Source of the DNA: Comamonadaceae bacterium
GTDB taxonomy: Bacteria; Pseudomonadota; Gammaproteobacteria; Burkholderiales; Burkholderiaceae_C
NCBI GenBank assembly: GCA_947443645.1
Contig: CANEXF010000004.1
Coordinates: 144,642 to 208,641, forward strand
Length of the DNA: 64,000 nucleotides
Direction: 5' to 3'
How positions within the stretch are numbered: position 1 is the first letter of the stretch; the number at the start of each line of letters is the position of its first letter. A model generated the notes under the pieces. The model saw nothing but the letters and a program-made list of their open reading frames with translations, was not told the origin of the DNA and did not search any database. Below, piece by piece: positions 1-10,500 of the stretch. The position numbers were made by a program, and so were the translations under genes.

Positions 1-387
1 GAGGGCCATCGGGTCATTGCCGGCAGGCCCGGTTACGGCGTGCGTCAACTGGTTGACGTGGCTGCAGCCAACGCCGATATCACGCTGCAGGTGGTCAATG
101 AAATTTCCTTTCTCTCCACTGGCTTGTGGATGACGGCCAGCGGCATGGGGGCGTCCATCATGCCGTCTGCTTACTCCAGATATTCACAGTATTCGTACTC
201 ACGCGAACTGGTCACCAAAAAACTGACCTCGCCTGTGGTGTCGCGCGATATCTTTGTCGTCACAAAAAAGGGGCGGTCGCTGTCATCGGTTTGCCAGAGT
301 TTTTTGGCCGTTCTGGCCTCTGAGCTGCAGGAAAAAAAGCCATCTCCAGCGCTGAAAAGAGGCAAAAAAAAAGACCCTGCTCTTTAG
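1..387 (+). CDS. LysR-type transcriptional regulator, C-terminal part (5' end outside window)
   Basis: The reading frame is open from base 1 and stops at 385-387, giving about 128 residues. The part visible resembles the second half of the LysR substrate-binding domain: a V-x-E-I segment, then SGMGASIMPSAY, which matches the usual 'G-x-G-(I/V)-x-(L/I)-L-P' strand near the end of the fold. The DNA-binding helix-turn-helix lies upstream of the window, so target and effector cannot be judged. The last 17 residues form a lysine-rich tail that ordinary LysR proteins lack. A GTG at 40 sits mid-domain and is not a real start. Confidence 0.7.
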   Translation, partial: EGHRVIAGRPGYGVRQLVDVAAANADITLQVVNEISFLSTGLWMTASGMGASIMPSAYSRYSQYSYSRELVTKKLTSPVVSRDIFVVTKKGRSLSSVCQSFLAVLASELQEKKPSPALKRGKKKDPAL

Positions 388-493
388 TGGGCTGAAGCCA
401 AGGCGGACCTGCCAGGCTGGCGGCGTATCAATCCCACGCCGTCACTTCGCGAAATTCTGCACTTGGCCTGGCTTTCACGGATTACGCATTGCG

Positions 494-979
494 TCAATTG
501 TTTGGTGTCAGTCTGCGCTGTATGCTTTGTTCGAGCTCGCTGAGTCGCGTCGCCATGGACCGATCCGACTGCTCGAGCCTTTGCATCAGGGCCTGCTGAG
601 TCTGTGACAGCCGCTCACTGAGCACCGTAGCTGTTGCGGCCTCACGCGACACAGCAGCAGCTGCTTGGGCCTCAAAGTAATGGCGCAATTCTGTGAATCG
701 AGAAGCTTCAGCCTTGTAGGCCAGATCACGCTGGGTGTTGAGTTCACGCGCATATTGGCGCGTCTCTATCAGGTTGACACTTTGCATGTAGACGGTTGCT
801 GCGAGAAAAACAACCATTACCAGAAACAGCAGCACCAGCATCACCAGGCCTAGCGGCACCTGCACGGTTGTCACGCCCAGACTAAGCACACTGAGGCGCA
901 TGAACTCATCGAAATTGAGTGCCGCAAAAGCGGCGACCAGTACGATGCCAAAAATCAAAAATATTGTTCTTGCGCGCAT
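494..979 (-). CDS. LapA-like (DUF1049-type) small membrane protein
   Basis: This 161-residue protein has two hydrophobic segments, about residues 4-22 and 38-62, separated by a short loop with an N-F-D-E motif. A hydrophilic, glutamine- and glutamate-rich helical region of about 95 residues follows and looks like a coiled coil (repeated L-x-x-R-L and SE-L patterns). The paired transmembrane hairpin plus cytoplasmic coiled coil is the arrangement of LapA/YciS-like inner-membrane proteins. The family match rests on architecture only. It is divergent from tex, with 117 bases between the starts. No enzymatic motif is visible. Confidence 0.6.
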   Translation of the reverse strand: MRARTIFLIFGIVLVAAFAALNFDEFMRLSVLSLGVTTVQVPLGLVMLVLLFLVMVVFLAATVYMQSVNLIETRQYARELNTQRDLAYKAEASRFTELRHYFEAQAAAAVSREAATATVLSERLSQTQQALMQRLEQSDRSMATRLSELEQSIQRRLTPNN

Positions 980-1096
980 GGCTGCTTCCTTGAATGATGA
1001 TCCTTGAACTGGCTAAAGTATCGGCCGCACGGGCTTTTTACGCTGTGGGACAATGCCTCCCCTCAACGTCAGTTTGTCCACGACAGCCAGGGCCCT

Positions 1097-3484
1097 ATGC
1101 AAAAAATAATTCACCAGATCGCGCTGGAAATCAAGGTTCAGGACCATCAGGTCAAGACCGCCGTGGAGCTGCTCGATGGCGGCGCAACCGTGCCGTTTAT
1201 TGCCCGCTACCGCAAAGAGGCCACTGGCGGTCTGGACGACATCCAGCTGAGAGAACTCGAATACCGGCTGGGCTATCTGCGCGAGCTTGAAGAGCGGCGG
1301 CTGGCGGTTTTGAAAAGCATTCAGGAACAGGGAAAGCTCACGCCCGAGTTGCGCGCGGCCATTGAGATGGCTGCCACCAAACAGGACTTGGAAGACCTGT
1401 ATCTGCCTTTCAAGCAAAAGCGCCGTACCAAAGGACAGATTGCGCGAGAAGCGGGCATTGAGCCGCTGGCCGACAAATTGTTTGCTGACCCGTTGTTGGT
1501 GCCTGCTGATGAGGCCGCGGCTTATGTCAAGGCAGAAAAAAATGAAACCGGTGACGACTTCACAACAGTGCAGGCGGTGCTAGACGGTGTGCGTGACATT
1601 CTGAGCGAGCGTTGGGCTGAAGACGCGACACTGGTGCAGTCGCTGCGCCAATGGCTCTGGAGTGAAGGCCTGTTTTCATCCAAGCTGGTTGCCGGCAAGG
1701 ACGAGAACCATGCGGACAACGCCAAATTCCGTGACTATTTTGATTACGACGAGCCGATTGGCCGCGTGCCATCACACCGCGCGCTGGCGGTTTTTCGTGG
1801 GCGGGGCCTGGAGATTCTGGACGCCAAGCTGGTGTTGCCCGAGCCGCCCGAGCTGGCGCCGCTGGCAAGCGGCAGGGCTGCGCCAGTCGTGTCGCTGGCA
1901 GAAGGCAAGATCGCCTTGCATCTGGGCTGGAGCCACAAATCCAGGCCTGCCGATGACCTGATTCGCAAATGCGTGGCCTGGGCCTGGCGCGTCAAGCTCA
2001 ATTTGTCGCTTGAGCGCGATCTTTTCACCCGCTTGCGCGAAGAGGCCGAGAAAGTTGCGATCAAGGTGTTTGCTGACAACCTGCGCGATTTGCTGCTTGC
2101 AGCGCCAGCCGGCCCACGCGTGGTCATGGGCCTGGACCCGGGCATACGCACGGGCGTGAAAGTGGCTGTGGTGGATGCCACCGGCAAGCTGGTTGAGACC
2201 GCCACGGTTTTCCCGCATGAGCCGCGCAAGGACTGGGACGGCTCGCTGCACACCCTGGGCAAGCTCTGCGAAAAGCATGGTGTCAACCTGATTGCCATCG
2301 GGAATGGCACGGCCAGCCGCGAGACCGACAAGCTGGCTGCTGACCTGATGAAAAGAATTGAGGGTATGCAACGCGTTGTAGTTAGTGAAGCCGGCGCTTC
2401 GGTGTATTCGGCCAGCGAATTTGCATCGCAGGAAATGCCCGACGTGGACGTCAGCCTGCGAGGCGCGGCCAGTATTGCGCGGCGCCTGCAGGATCCCTTG
2501 GCCGAACTGGTCAAGATTGACCCCAAATCCATAGGCGTTGGCCAGTACCAGCACGACGTCAATCAGAGCGACCTGGCGCGCAGCCTGGACACGGTGGTGG
2601 AAGACTGCGTGAACAGCGTGGGGGTGGATCTGAACACCGCCAGCGTGCCGTTGCTGGCTCGTGTGTCCGGTTTGAGCCAGACGGTGGCCAAATCCGTGGT
2701 GCGCTGGCGCGATGCAAATGGCGCATTTGCCAGCCGCGCCGACTTGCTCAAGGTGACCGGTCTGGGTGCCAAGACCTTTGAGCAGAGCGCGGGCTTTTTG
2801 CGCCTGCGGGGCGGCAGCAACCCGCTGGACATGACAGGCGTGCACCCCGAAACCTATGCCGTGGTCGAGCAGATCATGGCGCAAACCGGCAAGCCGGTGG
2901 CAGAGCTCATGGGTCGAGCCGACATGCTTAAAGCGCTCAGGCCCGAACTGTTTGCGAACGAAAAATTTGGTGTCATCACGGTCAAGGACATCATCGCGGA
3001 ACTGGAAAAACCCGGTCGTGATCCGCGCCCCGACTTCAAGGTTGCGCGCTTTAACGATGGCGTCGAAGACATCAAGGACCTCAAGGAAGGCATGGAGCTC
3101 GAAGGCACGGTCAGCAATGTCGCGGCTTTTGGCGCCTTCATTGACATCGGCGTGCATCAGGACGGTCTGGTGCATGTGAGCCAGCTCAGCCACAAGTTCA
3201 CGACCGATGCACGTGAAGTCGTCAAGACCGGCGACATCGTCAAGGTGCGCGTGACCGAGATCGATGTGGCGCGCAAGCGCATCGGCCTGAGCATGAAGCT
3301 GGGCGAGGCGCCAGCGCGCAGGGATGCGCCGCGCGACAACCGCTTTGAAGCGGCCCGGCCTGGCCAGAACCAGAACCGTGGCGGCCGCAGCGACAGCTAC
3401 TCGCAGGGCGCGCGTGCGCCGCAGGCGCCTCAGGGTACGGCCATGGCCTCGGCCTTCAGCAAGCTGGCCGACCTGAAAAAATAA
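1097..3484 (+). CDS. tex: Tex, S1-domain RNA-binding transcription accessory protein
   Basis: Tex proteins are conserved nucleic-acid-binding factors acting on transcription. The 795-residue product has the full architecture: an N-terminal helical region, a YqgF/RNase-H-like domain beginning near residue 342 (MGLDPGIRTG), tandem helix-hairpin-helix motifs at about 508-570, and an S1 domain at about 665-735 (GTVSNVAAFGAFIDIG). The C-terminal 60 residues are Arg/Gln/Ala-rich and low-complexity. I chose the ATG at 1097 because homologues begin MQKIIHQIA-like. An upstream ATG at 1004 would add 31 residues without family similarity. The long open frame antisense to this gene is a codon-bias shadow. 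Confidence 0.96.
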   Translation: MQKIIHQIALEIKVQDHQVKTAVELLDGGATVPFIARYRKEATGGLDDIQLRELEYRLGYLRELEERRLAVLKSIQEQGKLTPELRAAIEMAATKQDLEDLYLPFKQKRRTKGQIAREAGIEPLADKLFADPLLVPADEAAAYVKAEKNETGDDFTTVQAVLDGVRDILSERWAEDATLVQSLRQWLWSEGLFSSKLVAGKDENHADNAKFRDYFDYDEPIGRVPSHRALAVFRGRGLEILDAKLVLPEPPELAPLASGRAAPVVSLAEGKIALHLGWSHKSRPADDLIRKCVAWAWRVKLNLSLERDLFTRLREEAEKVAIKVFADNLRDLLLAAPAGPRVVMGLDPGIRTGVKVAVVDATGKLVETATVFPHEPRKDWDGSLHTLGKLCEKHGVNLIAIGNGTASRETDKLAADLMKRIEGMQRVVVSEAGASVYSASEFASQEMPDVDVSLRGAASIARRLQDPLAELVKIDPKSIGVGQYQHDVNQSDLARSLDTVVEDCVNSVGVDLNTASVPLLARVSGLSQTVAKSVVRWRDANGAFASRADLLKVTGLGAKTFEQSAGFLRLRGGSNPLDMTGVHPETYAVVEQIMAQTGKPVAELMGRADMLKALRPELFANEKFGVITVKDIIAELEKPGRDPRPDFKVARFNDGVEDIKDLKEGMELEGTVSNVAAFGAFIDIGVHQDGLVHVSQLSHKFTTDAREVVKTGDIVKVRVTEIDVARKRIGLSMKLGEAPARRDAPRDNRFEAARPGQNQNRGGRSDSYSQGARAPQAPQGTAMASAFSKLADLKK

Positions 3485-3512
3485 CACGCACTGCTGCCAA
3501 TCCGCTTAGTTG

Positions 3513-4658
3513 ATGCAAGCCCTTCGCATTTATGTCGGCCCCAGGGCCAGGGCGCATATCGAGCAGCATGGATTGCAAGCGCAGGACATAGGTGTGGTTC
3601 CCGGTGCTGCGGGCGGCCCCAAAGGCCTGATTCTGGGCCCACTGGACCGTTTTATTTTTGGCAGCTGGTTGGCGCAGACGACGCAGCCCGTGCATCTGGT
3701 GGGCGCCTCCATCGGGGCCTGGCGCATGGCGACGGCCTGCCTCAATGATCCGGTTGCCGCTTTTGAGCGCCTCGAGCATGACTACATCCATCAGCACTAC
3801 GCGCTTGAGGCGGGCCAAAAGCGTCCGAGCGCTGATGTTGTGAGCGAGCAGTTTGGCCAGAGCTTGCGCGGCTTTTACGCGGGCAGGGTGGCCGAAGTGC
3901 TGTGCCATCCACGCTTTCGTCTGCACATCATCACCGCTCGCGGCCGTCACATTCTGGGTCGGGAACACGGGCTGGCTACACCGCTGGGCTATCTGGGGGC
4001 GTTTCTAAGCAACAGCCTGCACCGCAAAGCCATGGGCGCGTGGCTGGAGCGCGTGGTCTTTTCCAGCCACAACGCGGCGCTGCCGTTTGCCACAGGCGAC
4101 TACCGCACCAGGCAGGTTCATCTCGATGACAGCAACTTCATGCCGGCGCTGCAAGCGAGTTGCGCCATTCCTTTTGTCCTGCGTTCAGTGCACAACATTC
4201 CGGGCGCGCCGCCCGGCGCCTACTGGGACGGCGGCATCACCGACTACCACCTGCACCTCAACTATGCTTCTGATTTGATAGCTGCCAGCGCCCGTGGATC
4301 GGTCGATAAAAGCCTTTTTGATGCTGGATTCGAGGCTAGAAACGCATCCGCCGGACTGGTGCTTTACCCGCACTTTCAAAAAGCCGTGGTGCCAGGCTGG
4401 CTCGACAAGACGCTGAAGTGGCGTCACAAGGCCACGCATTTTCTGGACAACATGGTGCTGCTCGCGCCCGATCCGGACTGGGTCAGGACGCTGCCTAACG
4501 GCAAGCTGCCTGACCGCAGCGACTTCACACATTATGGCAATGATTTGCAGGCCAGGGTCAAGGCCTGGTCAGCGGCTGCTAGCGCGAGCCAGCAGCTGGT
4601 CGATGAGTTGCAAGCCTGGCTCTTGCGACCAGACATGTCGCAGCTGGCGAGTTTGTGA
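3513..4658 (+). CDS. Patatin-like phospholipase family protein
   Basis: The 381-residue protein carries the patatin hallmarks: a glycine-rich oxyanion segment GAAGGPKG at residues 31-38, the nucleophile elbow G-A-S-I-G at 64-68 (Ser66), and a catalytic D-G-G near residue 235 (YWDGGITDYH). Such enzymes hydrolyse acyl chains from lipids through a Ser-Asp dyad. The natural substrate cannot be inferred. No signal peptide is seen, so it is probably cytoplasmic or peripheral. A TTG codon directly precedes the ATG; I use the ATG. Residues around 252-275 are encoded by an interspersed repeat (see 4268-4335). Confidence 0.85.
   Translation: MQALRIYVGPRARAHIEQHGLQAQDIGVVPGAAGGPKGLILGPLDRFIFGSWLAQTTQPVHLVGASIGAWRMATACLNDPVAAFERLEHDYIHQHYALEAGQKRPSADVVSEQFGQSLRGFYAGRVAEVLCHPRFRLHIITARGRHILGREHGLATPLGYLGAFLSNSLHRKAMGAWLERVVFSSHNAALPFATGDYRTRQVHLDDSNFMPALQASCAIPFVLRSVHNIPGAPPGAYWDGGITDYHLHLNYASDLIAASARGSVDKSLFDAGFEARNASAGLVLYPHFQKAVVPGWLDKTLKWRHKATHFLDNMVLLAPDPDWVRTLPNGKLPDRSDFTHYGNDLQARVKAWSAAASASQQLVDELQAWLLRPDMSQLASL
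4268..4335 (+). repeat. Interspersed repeat, 'AGCTGC' family, copy inside the patatin gene
   Basis: The core TGATAGCTGCCAGCGCCCGT is the same core seen at 30369-30422 and, inverted, at 10635-10708 and 52908-52967. The distal part (TTTTTGATGCTGGATT) also matches the hrpA copy. It is read in frame as a loop segment of the lipase. Confidence 0.7.
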
Positions 4659-4676
4659 TGGCCGGCCGGCTTGCGC

Positions 4677-6026
4677 TCAGCTCAGTTTCTTGACCAGCAC
4701 CTGGCTCTTGCGGTCCCAGTTGTACTTGCGCTTGCGGGCTTCGGGCAACCAGTCGGGATCGACCTGCACAAAGCCGCGTTTGATAAACCAGTGCATGGTG
4801 CGGGTGGTCAACACAAAAATGCTTTGCAGGCCGGCCGCGCGCGCACGTTGCTCAATGCGCTTGAGGACTTTTTCGCCGTCGCCCTGGCCCTGGCTTTGTG
4901 GTGAGACGGTGAGCGCCGCCATCTCGGCCGTTTTGGCTTCGGAGTAAGGGTAGAGCGCCGCGCAGGCAAATATCACGCCGTCATGTTCAATGATGGTGTA
5001 TTGGTCGGCGTCGCGTTCGATTTCGGTGCGGCTGCGCTTGACCAGGGTGCCGTCGTTTTCAAAAGGCTCTATCAGTTGCAATATGCCGCCCACGTCATCG
5101 CTGTTGGCTTCGCGCAGGTTTTCGAGCTTTTCGTCCACCACCATGGTGCCAATGCCGTCGTGCACATAAATTTCCAGCAGCAGCGAGCCGTCCACCGCAA
5201 ACGGCAGGATGTGGCTGCGCTCGACGCCGCCCTTGCAGGCCTTGACGCAATGCTGCAAATAAAACGCGGCCTGCAGCGGATGCTCGGCGGGTGGCAATTC
5301 GGCCAGCAATTTTTCGGCCGCAGCCAGCGGCAGCTCGGTGTCTATCGGGTTGTCTTCGCTTTCCGGCTGGTCGGGGTCTATGCGTATGCCGGGAATCTCG
5401 CTCAGGAAAATAAGTTTGTCGGCCTGCATGGCTATTGCCACTGACGTGGCGACTTCTTCCATGGTCAGGTTGAAGGCCTCACCAGTAGGTGAAAAACCAA
5501 ACGGCGACAGCAGGACCATGGCGCCTAAGTTCAGCGTTTGTGCGATCGCCGCAACATCGACCTTGCGCACCGCGCCCGAATGCTTGAAGTCAACGCCGTC
5601 GAGAATCCCGACCGGACGCGCAGTGATGAAATTGCCAGAGATCACGCGCACGGTGGCGCCGGCCATGGGCGTGTTGGGCAGGCCCTGGCTGAATGCCGCC
5701 TCGATTTCGTAGCGCAGCTGGCCTGCAGCTTCCTGCGCGCAGTCCAGTGCCACTTCGTCTGTGATGCGCATGCCATGCGAGTACTTGGCTTCATGGCCTT
5801 TGGCCAGCAGCTGCTCGTTGACCTGCGGCCTGAAGCCGTGCACCAGCACGATTTTCACGCCCATGCTCTGAATCAGCGCCAGGTCCTGCGCGATGTGTTG
5901 CAGCTTGCCAGCGGCAATGGCTTCGCCAGCGATGCCGACCACAAAGGTTTTGCCGCGGTGCAGGTGGATGTAAGGCGCCACCGAGCGGAACCAGGGGACA
6001 AAAGTGAAATTGAAGACCGCAGACAT
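4677..6026 (-). CDS. argA: N-acetylglutamate synthase (amino-acid kinase + GNAT domains)
   Basis: ArgA transfers the acetyl group of acetyl-CoA to L-glutamate, the first step of arginine synthesis, and is classically inhibited by arginine. The 449-residue product has the two-domain bacterial layout: an amino-acid-kinase-like fold over roughly residues 20-280 (VKIVLVHGFRPQ and DGVDFKHSGAVRKVD segments), and a C-terminal GNAT domain with the acetyl-CoA loop QGQGDGEKVL. I prefer the ATG at 6026, where homologues begin; a GTG at 6119 would add 31 dissimilar residues. It is convergent with the patatin gene, 18 bases apart. Confidence 0.95.
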   Translation of the reverse strand: MSAVFNFTFVPWFRSVAPYIHLHRGKTFVVGIAGEAIAAGKLQHIAQDLALIQSMGVKIVLVHGFRPQVNEQLLAKGHEAKYSHGMRITDEVALDCAQEAAGQLRYEIEAAFSQGLPNTPMAGATVRVISGNFITARPVGILDGVDFKHSGAVRKVDVAAIAQTLNLGAMVLLSPFGFSPTGEAFNLTMEEVATSVAIAMQADKLIFLSEIPGIRIDPDQPESEDNPIDTELPLAAAEKLLAELPPAEHPLQAAFYLQHCVKACKGGVERSHILPFAVDGSLLLEIYVHDGIGTMVVDEKLENLREANSDDVGGILQLIEPFENDGTLVKRSRTEIERDADQYTIIEHDGVIFACAALYPYSEAKTAEMAALTVSPQSQGQGDGEKVLKRIEQRARAAGLQSIFVLTTRTMHWFIKRGFVQVDPDWLPEARKRKYNWDRKSQVLVKKLS

Positions 6027-6272
6027 GGGCGCGCTTTCGGGTTCGGGCGGGGAAAACAAGGGCTGGGATGGGACGCTGTTGGAAAAATGAACAATAGGCC
6101 AGGCCCAAGACCAGGCCACGCAAACGAGTGTAAGGCAGGAATTTGCTGCGTCAGCCCTACTGGCAGTAGCTGCTCTGGCCTGATTTGTTACATCGACGCC
6201 GATCTGACCCCTGGCGCCGGCTGTCCTTAAAACAGTTGCCTGATTGGTCAGCGCCGGGTATCTTGCAGGCAG
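6027..6272. other. Divergent intergenic region argA / GGDEF gene
   Basis: This 246-base spacer separates the divergent starts of argA and the GGDEF membrane protein and presumably holds both promoters. I see no convincing -35/-10 pair or riboswitch. A short perfect palindrome, CTACTGGCAGTAG, lies at about 6160-6172; its role is unknown. Confidence 0.4.
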
Positions 6273-7496
6273 ATGGATAAATGGGTAATCGGTTTTTGGG
6301 GTTGCTATTTCGGCACGACCGCCTTGATGCTGGCAGGCTCCGCTTGGGCCTTCGCGCGGACCTTGCGGCGGATTTCGCTCAATGCCGCGCTGTCAGCGCT
6401 GGCCTCGACGTTTTTTGTCGTTGCATTTTTGGGCGGTTTTCCGATTGCCGATGCCGACGCGATGGCGCGCTTTCAGGCCCATATCGCCACGCTGGTCTCG
6501 GGGCCGCTGGCCTATCAGTTGCTGGCCATTCTTGGACTGCTCAGATCGAGCGCACGAAAGCGACGCGCAGCGTTTTCGCTGGGCGCATTTTGCGCTTTGG
6601 TGCTGGCCATTGGCTGGTGCCTCCAACCCATGGACGCGCTGGCGCTGAGTACCGGCATGGCCTGCCTGCTGGGATTTGTCGCATTGTTCGGAACGCTTTA
6701 CAGTGCCTGGCGCGGCGCAAAACTGGCCTGGGCGGCCGTGCTGAGCGTTTTCTCGATGTTGGTCGCCCTGGCGGGCCTGGGCTGGATTGCGCTTAGCCAG
6801 CAACAGGCGCCGTGGCCCGTGCACGTGGTGAGCGCGTTGGCTGCCACGATTTACCTGATCACCATGGCCGGCGTTTTGTGGATGCGCTATGCCTACCTGG
6901 TGGAGTTGCACGAAGCCATGGCACAAGGGCCGAGCTATGACCCGGTCACGCGCATGCGTTCTCACGCCGAAACCGGGCAACTGGTGGGCACGGTTTTCAG
7001 GGGCTTTCGCCAAGACCGGATACCACTGGGCATCATCGTGCTGACCATCGCCAATATCTACGCGCTGGAAAAGCTGCATGGTTTTGCCGCCGTCAACAGC
7101 GCGCTTTTCGTCTGTTCCGGGCGCCTGCGCCGTTCAGTGCCGGCGAATGTGGAGATTGGCCGCCTCGGCAGTGACGGTTTTCTGCTTGTCATGCGTCATT
7201 GCACTGACAGCGGGCGGCTGATTGATGTGGCGCGTTCGCTCGAATCGCGTCTGCGCAAGTCTGTCGTGCTCAACACCAGCCGCGAGGTCGCTCAGCTGGA
7301 GTCAACCAGCGCGGTGTGGCGGGCCGAGATCGGCGTCGGCGTGATGGTGGTGTCCAACACGGCGGTGCGGGGTTCCAGTGCGGTGGCGATGGCGCGCGGC
7401 ATGTCGCGCACCGCCATCAGTTATGCCAGCCGGATTGCCTGGTATGACGCGTCCAGCGCTGAAATTGTCGAGCTGCCGGTGTTGTCGCCGGCATAA
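6273..7496 (+). CDS. Membrane protein with degenerate GGDEF domain
   Basis: The 407-residue protein has about seven hydrophobic segments in residues 1-205 (for example ALMLAGSAWAFA and IYLITMAGVLWM). A domain with GGDEF-family order follows from about residue 220: the YDPVTRMRS opener, then the signature region. The signature itself reads R-L-G-S-D-G-F where active diguanylate cyclases have GG(D/E)EF, so the catalytic residues are gone. I infer a non-catalytic sensor or a GTP/c-di-GMP-binding scaffold in the inner membrane. The domain assignment rests on position and the surrounding hydrophobic pattern, so other readings remain possible. Confidence 0.7.
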   Translation: MDKWVIGFWGCYFGTTALMLAGSAWAFARTLRRISLNAALSALASTFFVVAFLGGFPIADADAMARFQAHIATLVSGPLAYQLLAILGLLRSSARKRRAAFSLGAFCALVLAIGWCLQPMDALALSTGMACLLGFVALFGTLYSAWRGAKLAWAAVLSVFSMLVALAGLGWIALSQQQAPWPVHVVSALAATIYLITMAGVLWMRYAYLVELHEAMAQGPSYDPVTRMRSHAETGQLVGTVFRGFRQDRIPLGIIVLTIANIYALEKLHGFAAVNSALFVCSGRLRRSVPANVEIGRLGSDGFLLVMRHCTDSGRLIDVARSLESRLRKSVVLNTSREVAQLESTSAVWRAEIGVGVMVVSNTAVRGSSAVAMARGMSRTAISYASRIAWYDASSAEIVELPVLSPA

Positions 7497-7535
7497 GCCG
7501 CGCCAGGGCGTGGCAAACGCCGATAATCCAAGGCT

Positions 7536-10500
7536 TTGAGCCTCACTTCATTGTCGTCCTTGCCCTCTTCCCCGCCTGACCTCTTGTCCTCGCCGCCTGC
7601 GCGGCTGTTGATCGAGTTTCCAGAATCGCTGCCCGTTTCGGCCAGGCGCGATGAGATCACGGCCGCCATGCAGGCGAACCAGGTCGTCATTGTTTGCGGT
7701 GAAACCGGCTCGGGTAAAACCACGCAACTGCCCAAGATTGCGCTGGCCATGGGCCGTGGCAAGCTCAACTACCCGGCTGGCCAGCGTGGCAAGCTGATTG
7801 GCCACACCCAGCCACGCCGTATTGCGGCGTCCAGTGTCGCCAAGCGCATTGCCGAAGAGCTCAAGACCACGCTGGGCGACGTCGTGGGTTACAAGGTGCG
7901 CTTTCAGGACCGGCTGAGCCGCGATGCGTCGGTCAAGCTCATGACCGATGGCATTTTGCTGGCTGAAACTCAGACCGATCCGCTGCTCAGTGCCTACGAC
8001 ACCATCATCATTGACGAGGCGCACGAACGCAGCCTGAACATCGACTTTTTGCTCGGCTATCTGCGCCAGCTGCTGCCACGCCGGCCCGACCTCAAGCTTG
8101 TGATCACTTCGGCGACGATTGATGCGCAGCGTTTTGCGGATTACTTTGCGTCTAATAATGGACCGGCTCCGGTCATCATGGTTTCGGGCCGCATGTTCCC
8201 GGTTGAACAGCGTTACCGCCCGTTTGAGGAATCGCGCGACTACGACCTCAACGACGCGATAGCCGATGCCGTCGATGAGCTCTGGCTCAGCCCGCACAGC
8301 GCCGGCGATATCCTGGTTTTTCTGCCGGGCGAGCGTGAGATTCGCGAAGCCGCCGATCATTTACGCAAGCATCTGTCGCACCAGCCGCTGAACCGCAACG
8401 CCGATGTGCTGCCGCTGTTTGCGCGTTTGAGTCCGGCAGAGCAAGACCAGATTTTCGCCGGGCACAGCAACCGCCGGATTGTGCTGGCCACCAACGTGGC
8501 CGAGACATCGCTCACCGTTCCTGGTATCCGCTATGTGATTGACGCAGGCACAGCGCGCGTCAAGCGCTACAGTTTCAGGAGCAAGGTGGAGCAGCTCATG
8601 GTCGAGCCGATATCGCAGGCGGCCGCCAACCAGCGCGCCGGCCGCTGTGGCCGGGTCGCCGACGGTATTTGCATACGTTTGTATGACGAGCAGGATTTTC
8701 TTGGTCGCACGCGCTTTACCGACCCCGAAATCCTGCGCAGTTCGCTGGCCTCGGTGATTCTGCGAATGAAGGCCTTGCGCCTCGGCTCGATTGAAGATTT
8801 CGCTTTCATTGAGGCGCCCCAGCGCCGCGCCATCACCGACGGCTACCAGCTGCTGGCAGAGTTGGGCGCGGTCGATGACGACAATGAACTCACGCCGGTA
8901 GGCCAGACGCTGGCCAAGCTGCCGCTGGACCCGCGCGTGGGCCGGATGATTCTGGAAGCCAGGGACAGGGGCGCGCTCGACGAGGTGCTGGTGATTGCCA
9001 GTGCGCTCAGCGTGCAGGACGTGCGCGACCGCCCCATGGACAAACAGGCGCCGGCCGACCAGGCACACGCCAAGTTTGATGACGAGAAAAGCGAGTTTGT
9101 CGGTTATCTGAAGCTGTGGAAATGGCTGGGCGACGCACGCGGCGGGAAGTCATCACACGGGGACATTCAATCGGTGGGGGTCAGAGCCCGATCTACCGAG
9201 CCGACCGCTGGCGCGGACGCCTCCGGTAATCGGGATCTGACCCACCATTCACACAAATTGTCCAACCGCCAGTACGAAAACCTGCTGCGCGAAAATTTCA
9301 TCAACATCCGCCGCGTACGCGAGTGGCGCGACATCCATTCACAACTGCACAGCGTGATTGGCGAACAAGGCTGGCATCTGAATGACAAGCCGGCCAGCTA
9401 CGAGCAGCTGCACCAGTCCATGCTTTGCGGCCTGCTTGGCAACCTGGGCCAGAAAAACGAGGAAGAAGACTGGTATCTGGGTGCGCGCGGCATCAAGTTC
9501 TACCGCCATCCCGGTGCCAAGCTCAGCAAAAAGCCGGGTCGCTGGATTGTGGCGTCCGAGCTGGTTGAAACCACGCGCCTGTTTGGTCGCGGCATAGCCA
9601 ACATTGAGCCGCAGTGGATAGAACAGGTTGCTGGCCACCTGCTGAAAAAGCAGCTGCTGGACCCGCATTGGGAAAAAAAGGCCGCGCAGGTCACGGCGCT
9701 GGAGCGCGCGACGCTTTATGGGCTGGTGATCTACAACGGCCGCCGCGTCAACTTCGGCCGGGTCGACCCGGTCACGGCGCGTGAGATCTTCATCCGTGAA
9801 GCGCTGGTGGCTGGTAACTGGGAAACCAAGCTGCCGTTTCTGGCGGCCAATCAAAAGCTGATTGTCCAGGTGCAGGATCTGGAGCACAAGGCGCGGCGTC
9901 AGGACGTGCTGGTTGACGAAGAGCTGATTTACGCTTTTTACGACCAGCAACTGCCTGCCGATATCTGCACCGGTGCGAGCTGTGAGCACTGGTACAAGGA
10001 CGAGGTCAAAAAACAGCCCCAACTACTGCTGCTCAGCCGGGAAGAGCTGATGCGCCACGAGGCCGCAGGAATCACCACGCAAGCGTTTCCGAAAACCCTG
10101 AGACTGGGCGGCGTGGACTGCAGCGCGACTTATCTGCACGAGCCGGGCGACGCCAGGGACGGCCTGACGGTAGACCTGCCGCTGTTTGCGCTGAACCAGG
10201 TCAACGAGGAGCGTTGCGAGTGGCTGGTGCCCGGCATGCTCAAGGACAAGATTCAGGCCTTGATCAAGACCCTGCATCAAAGGCCGCGTTCGCGCCTGGT
10301 GCCGCTGCCGGAAACGGCCGCGCGCATGGCCGCGCAATTGATGCAGCCCGAGGTGTTTGGCAGCGGCTCCTTGACAGATGCCGTGCTCAAGCTGGTGCGT
10401 GAAAGCGCGGCGGTCGATGTCAAGCGCGGCGACTTGAAGCTGGACATGCTGCCGGCGCATTTTTTCATGAACTTTCGCGTCATCGACGAGCACGGCCGGC

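Noticed and set aside
1772-3487. 571-codon open frame antisense to tex
   Set aside because: It mirrors tex codon bias and shows no protein family features; tex has all expected domains.
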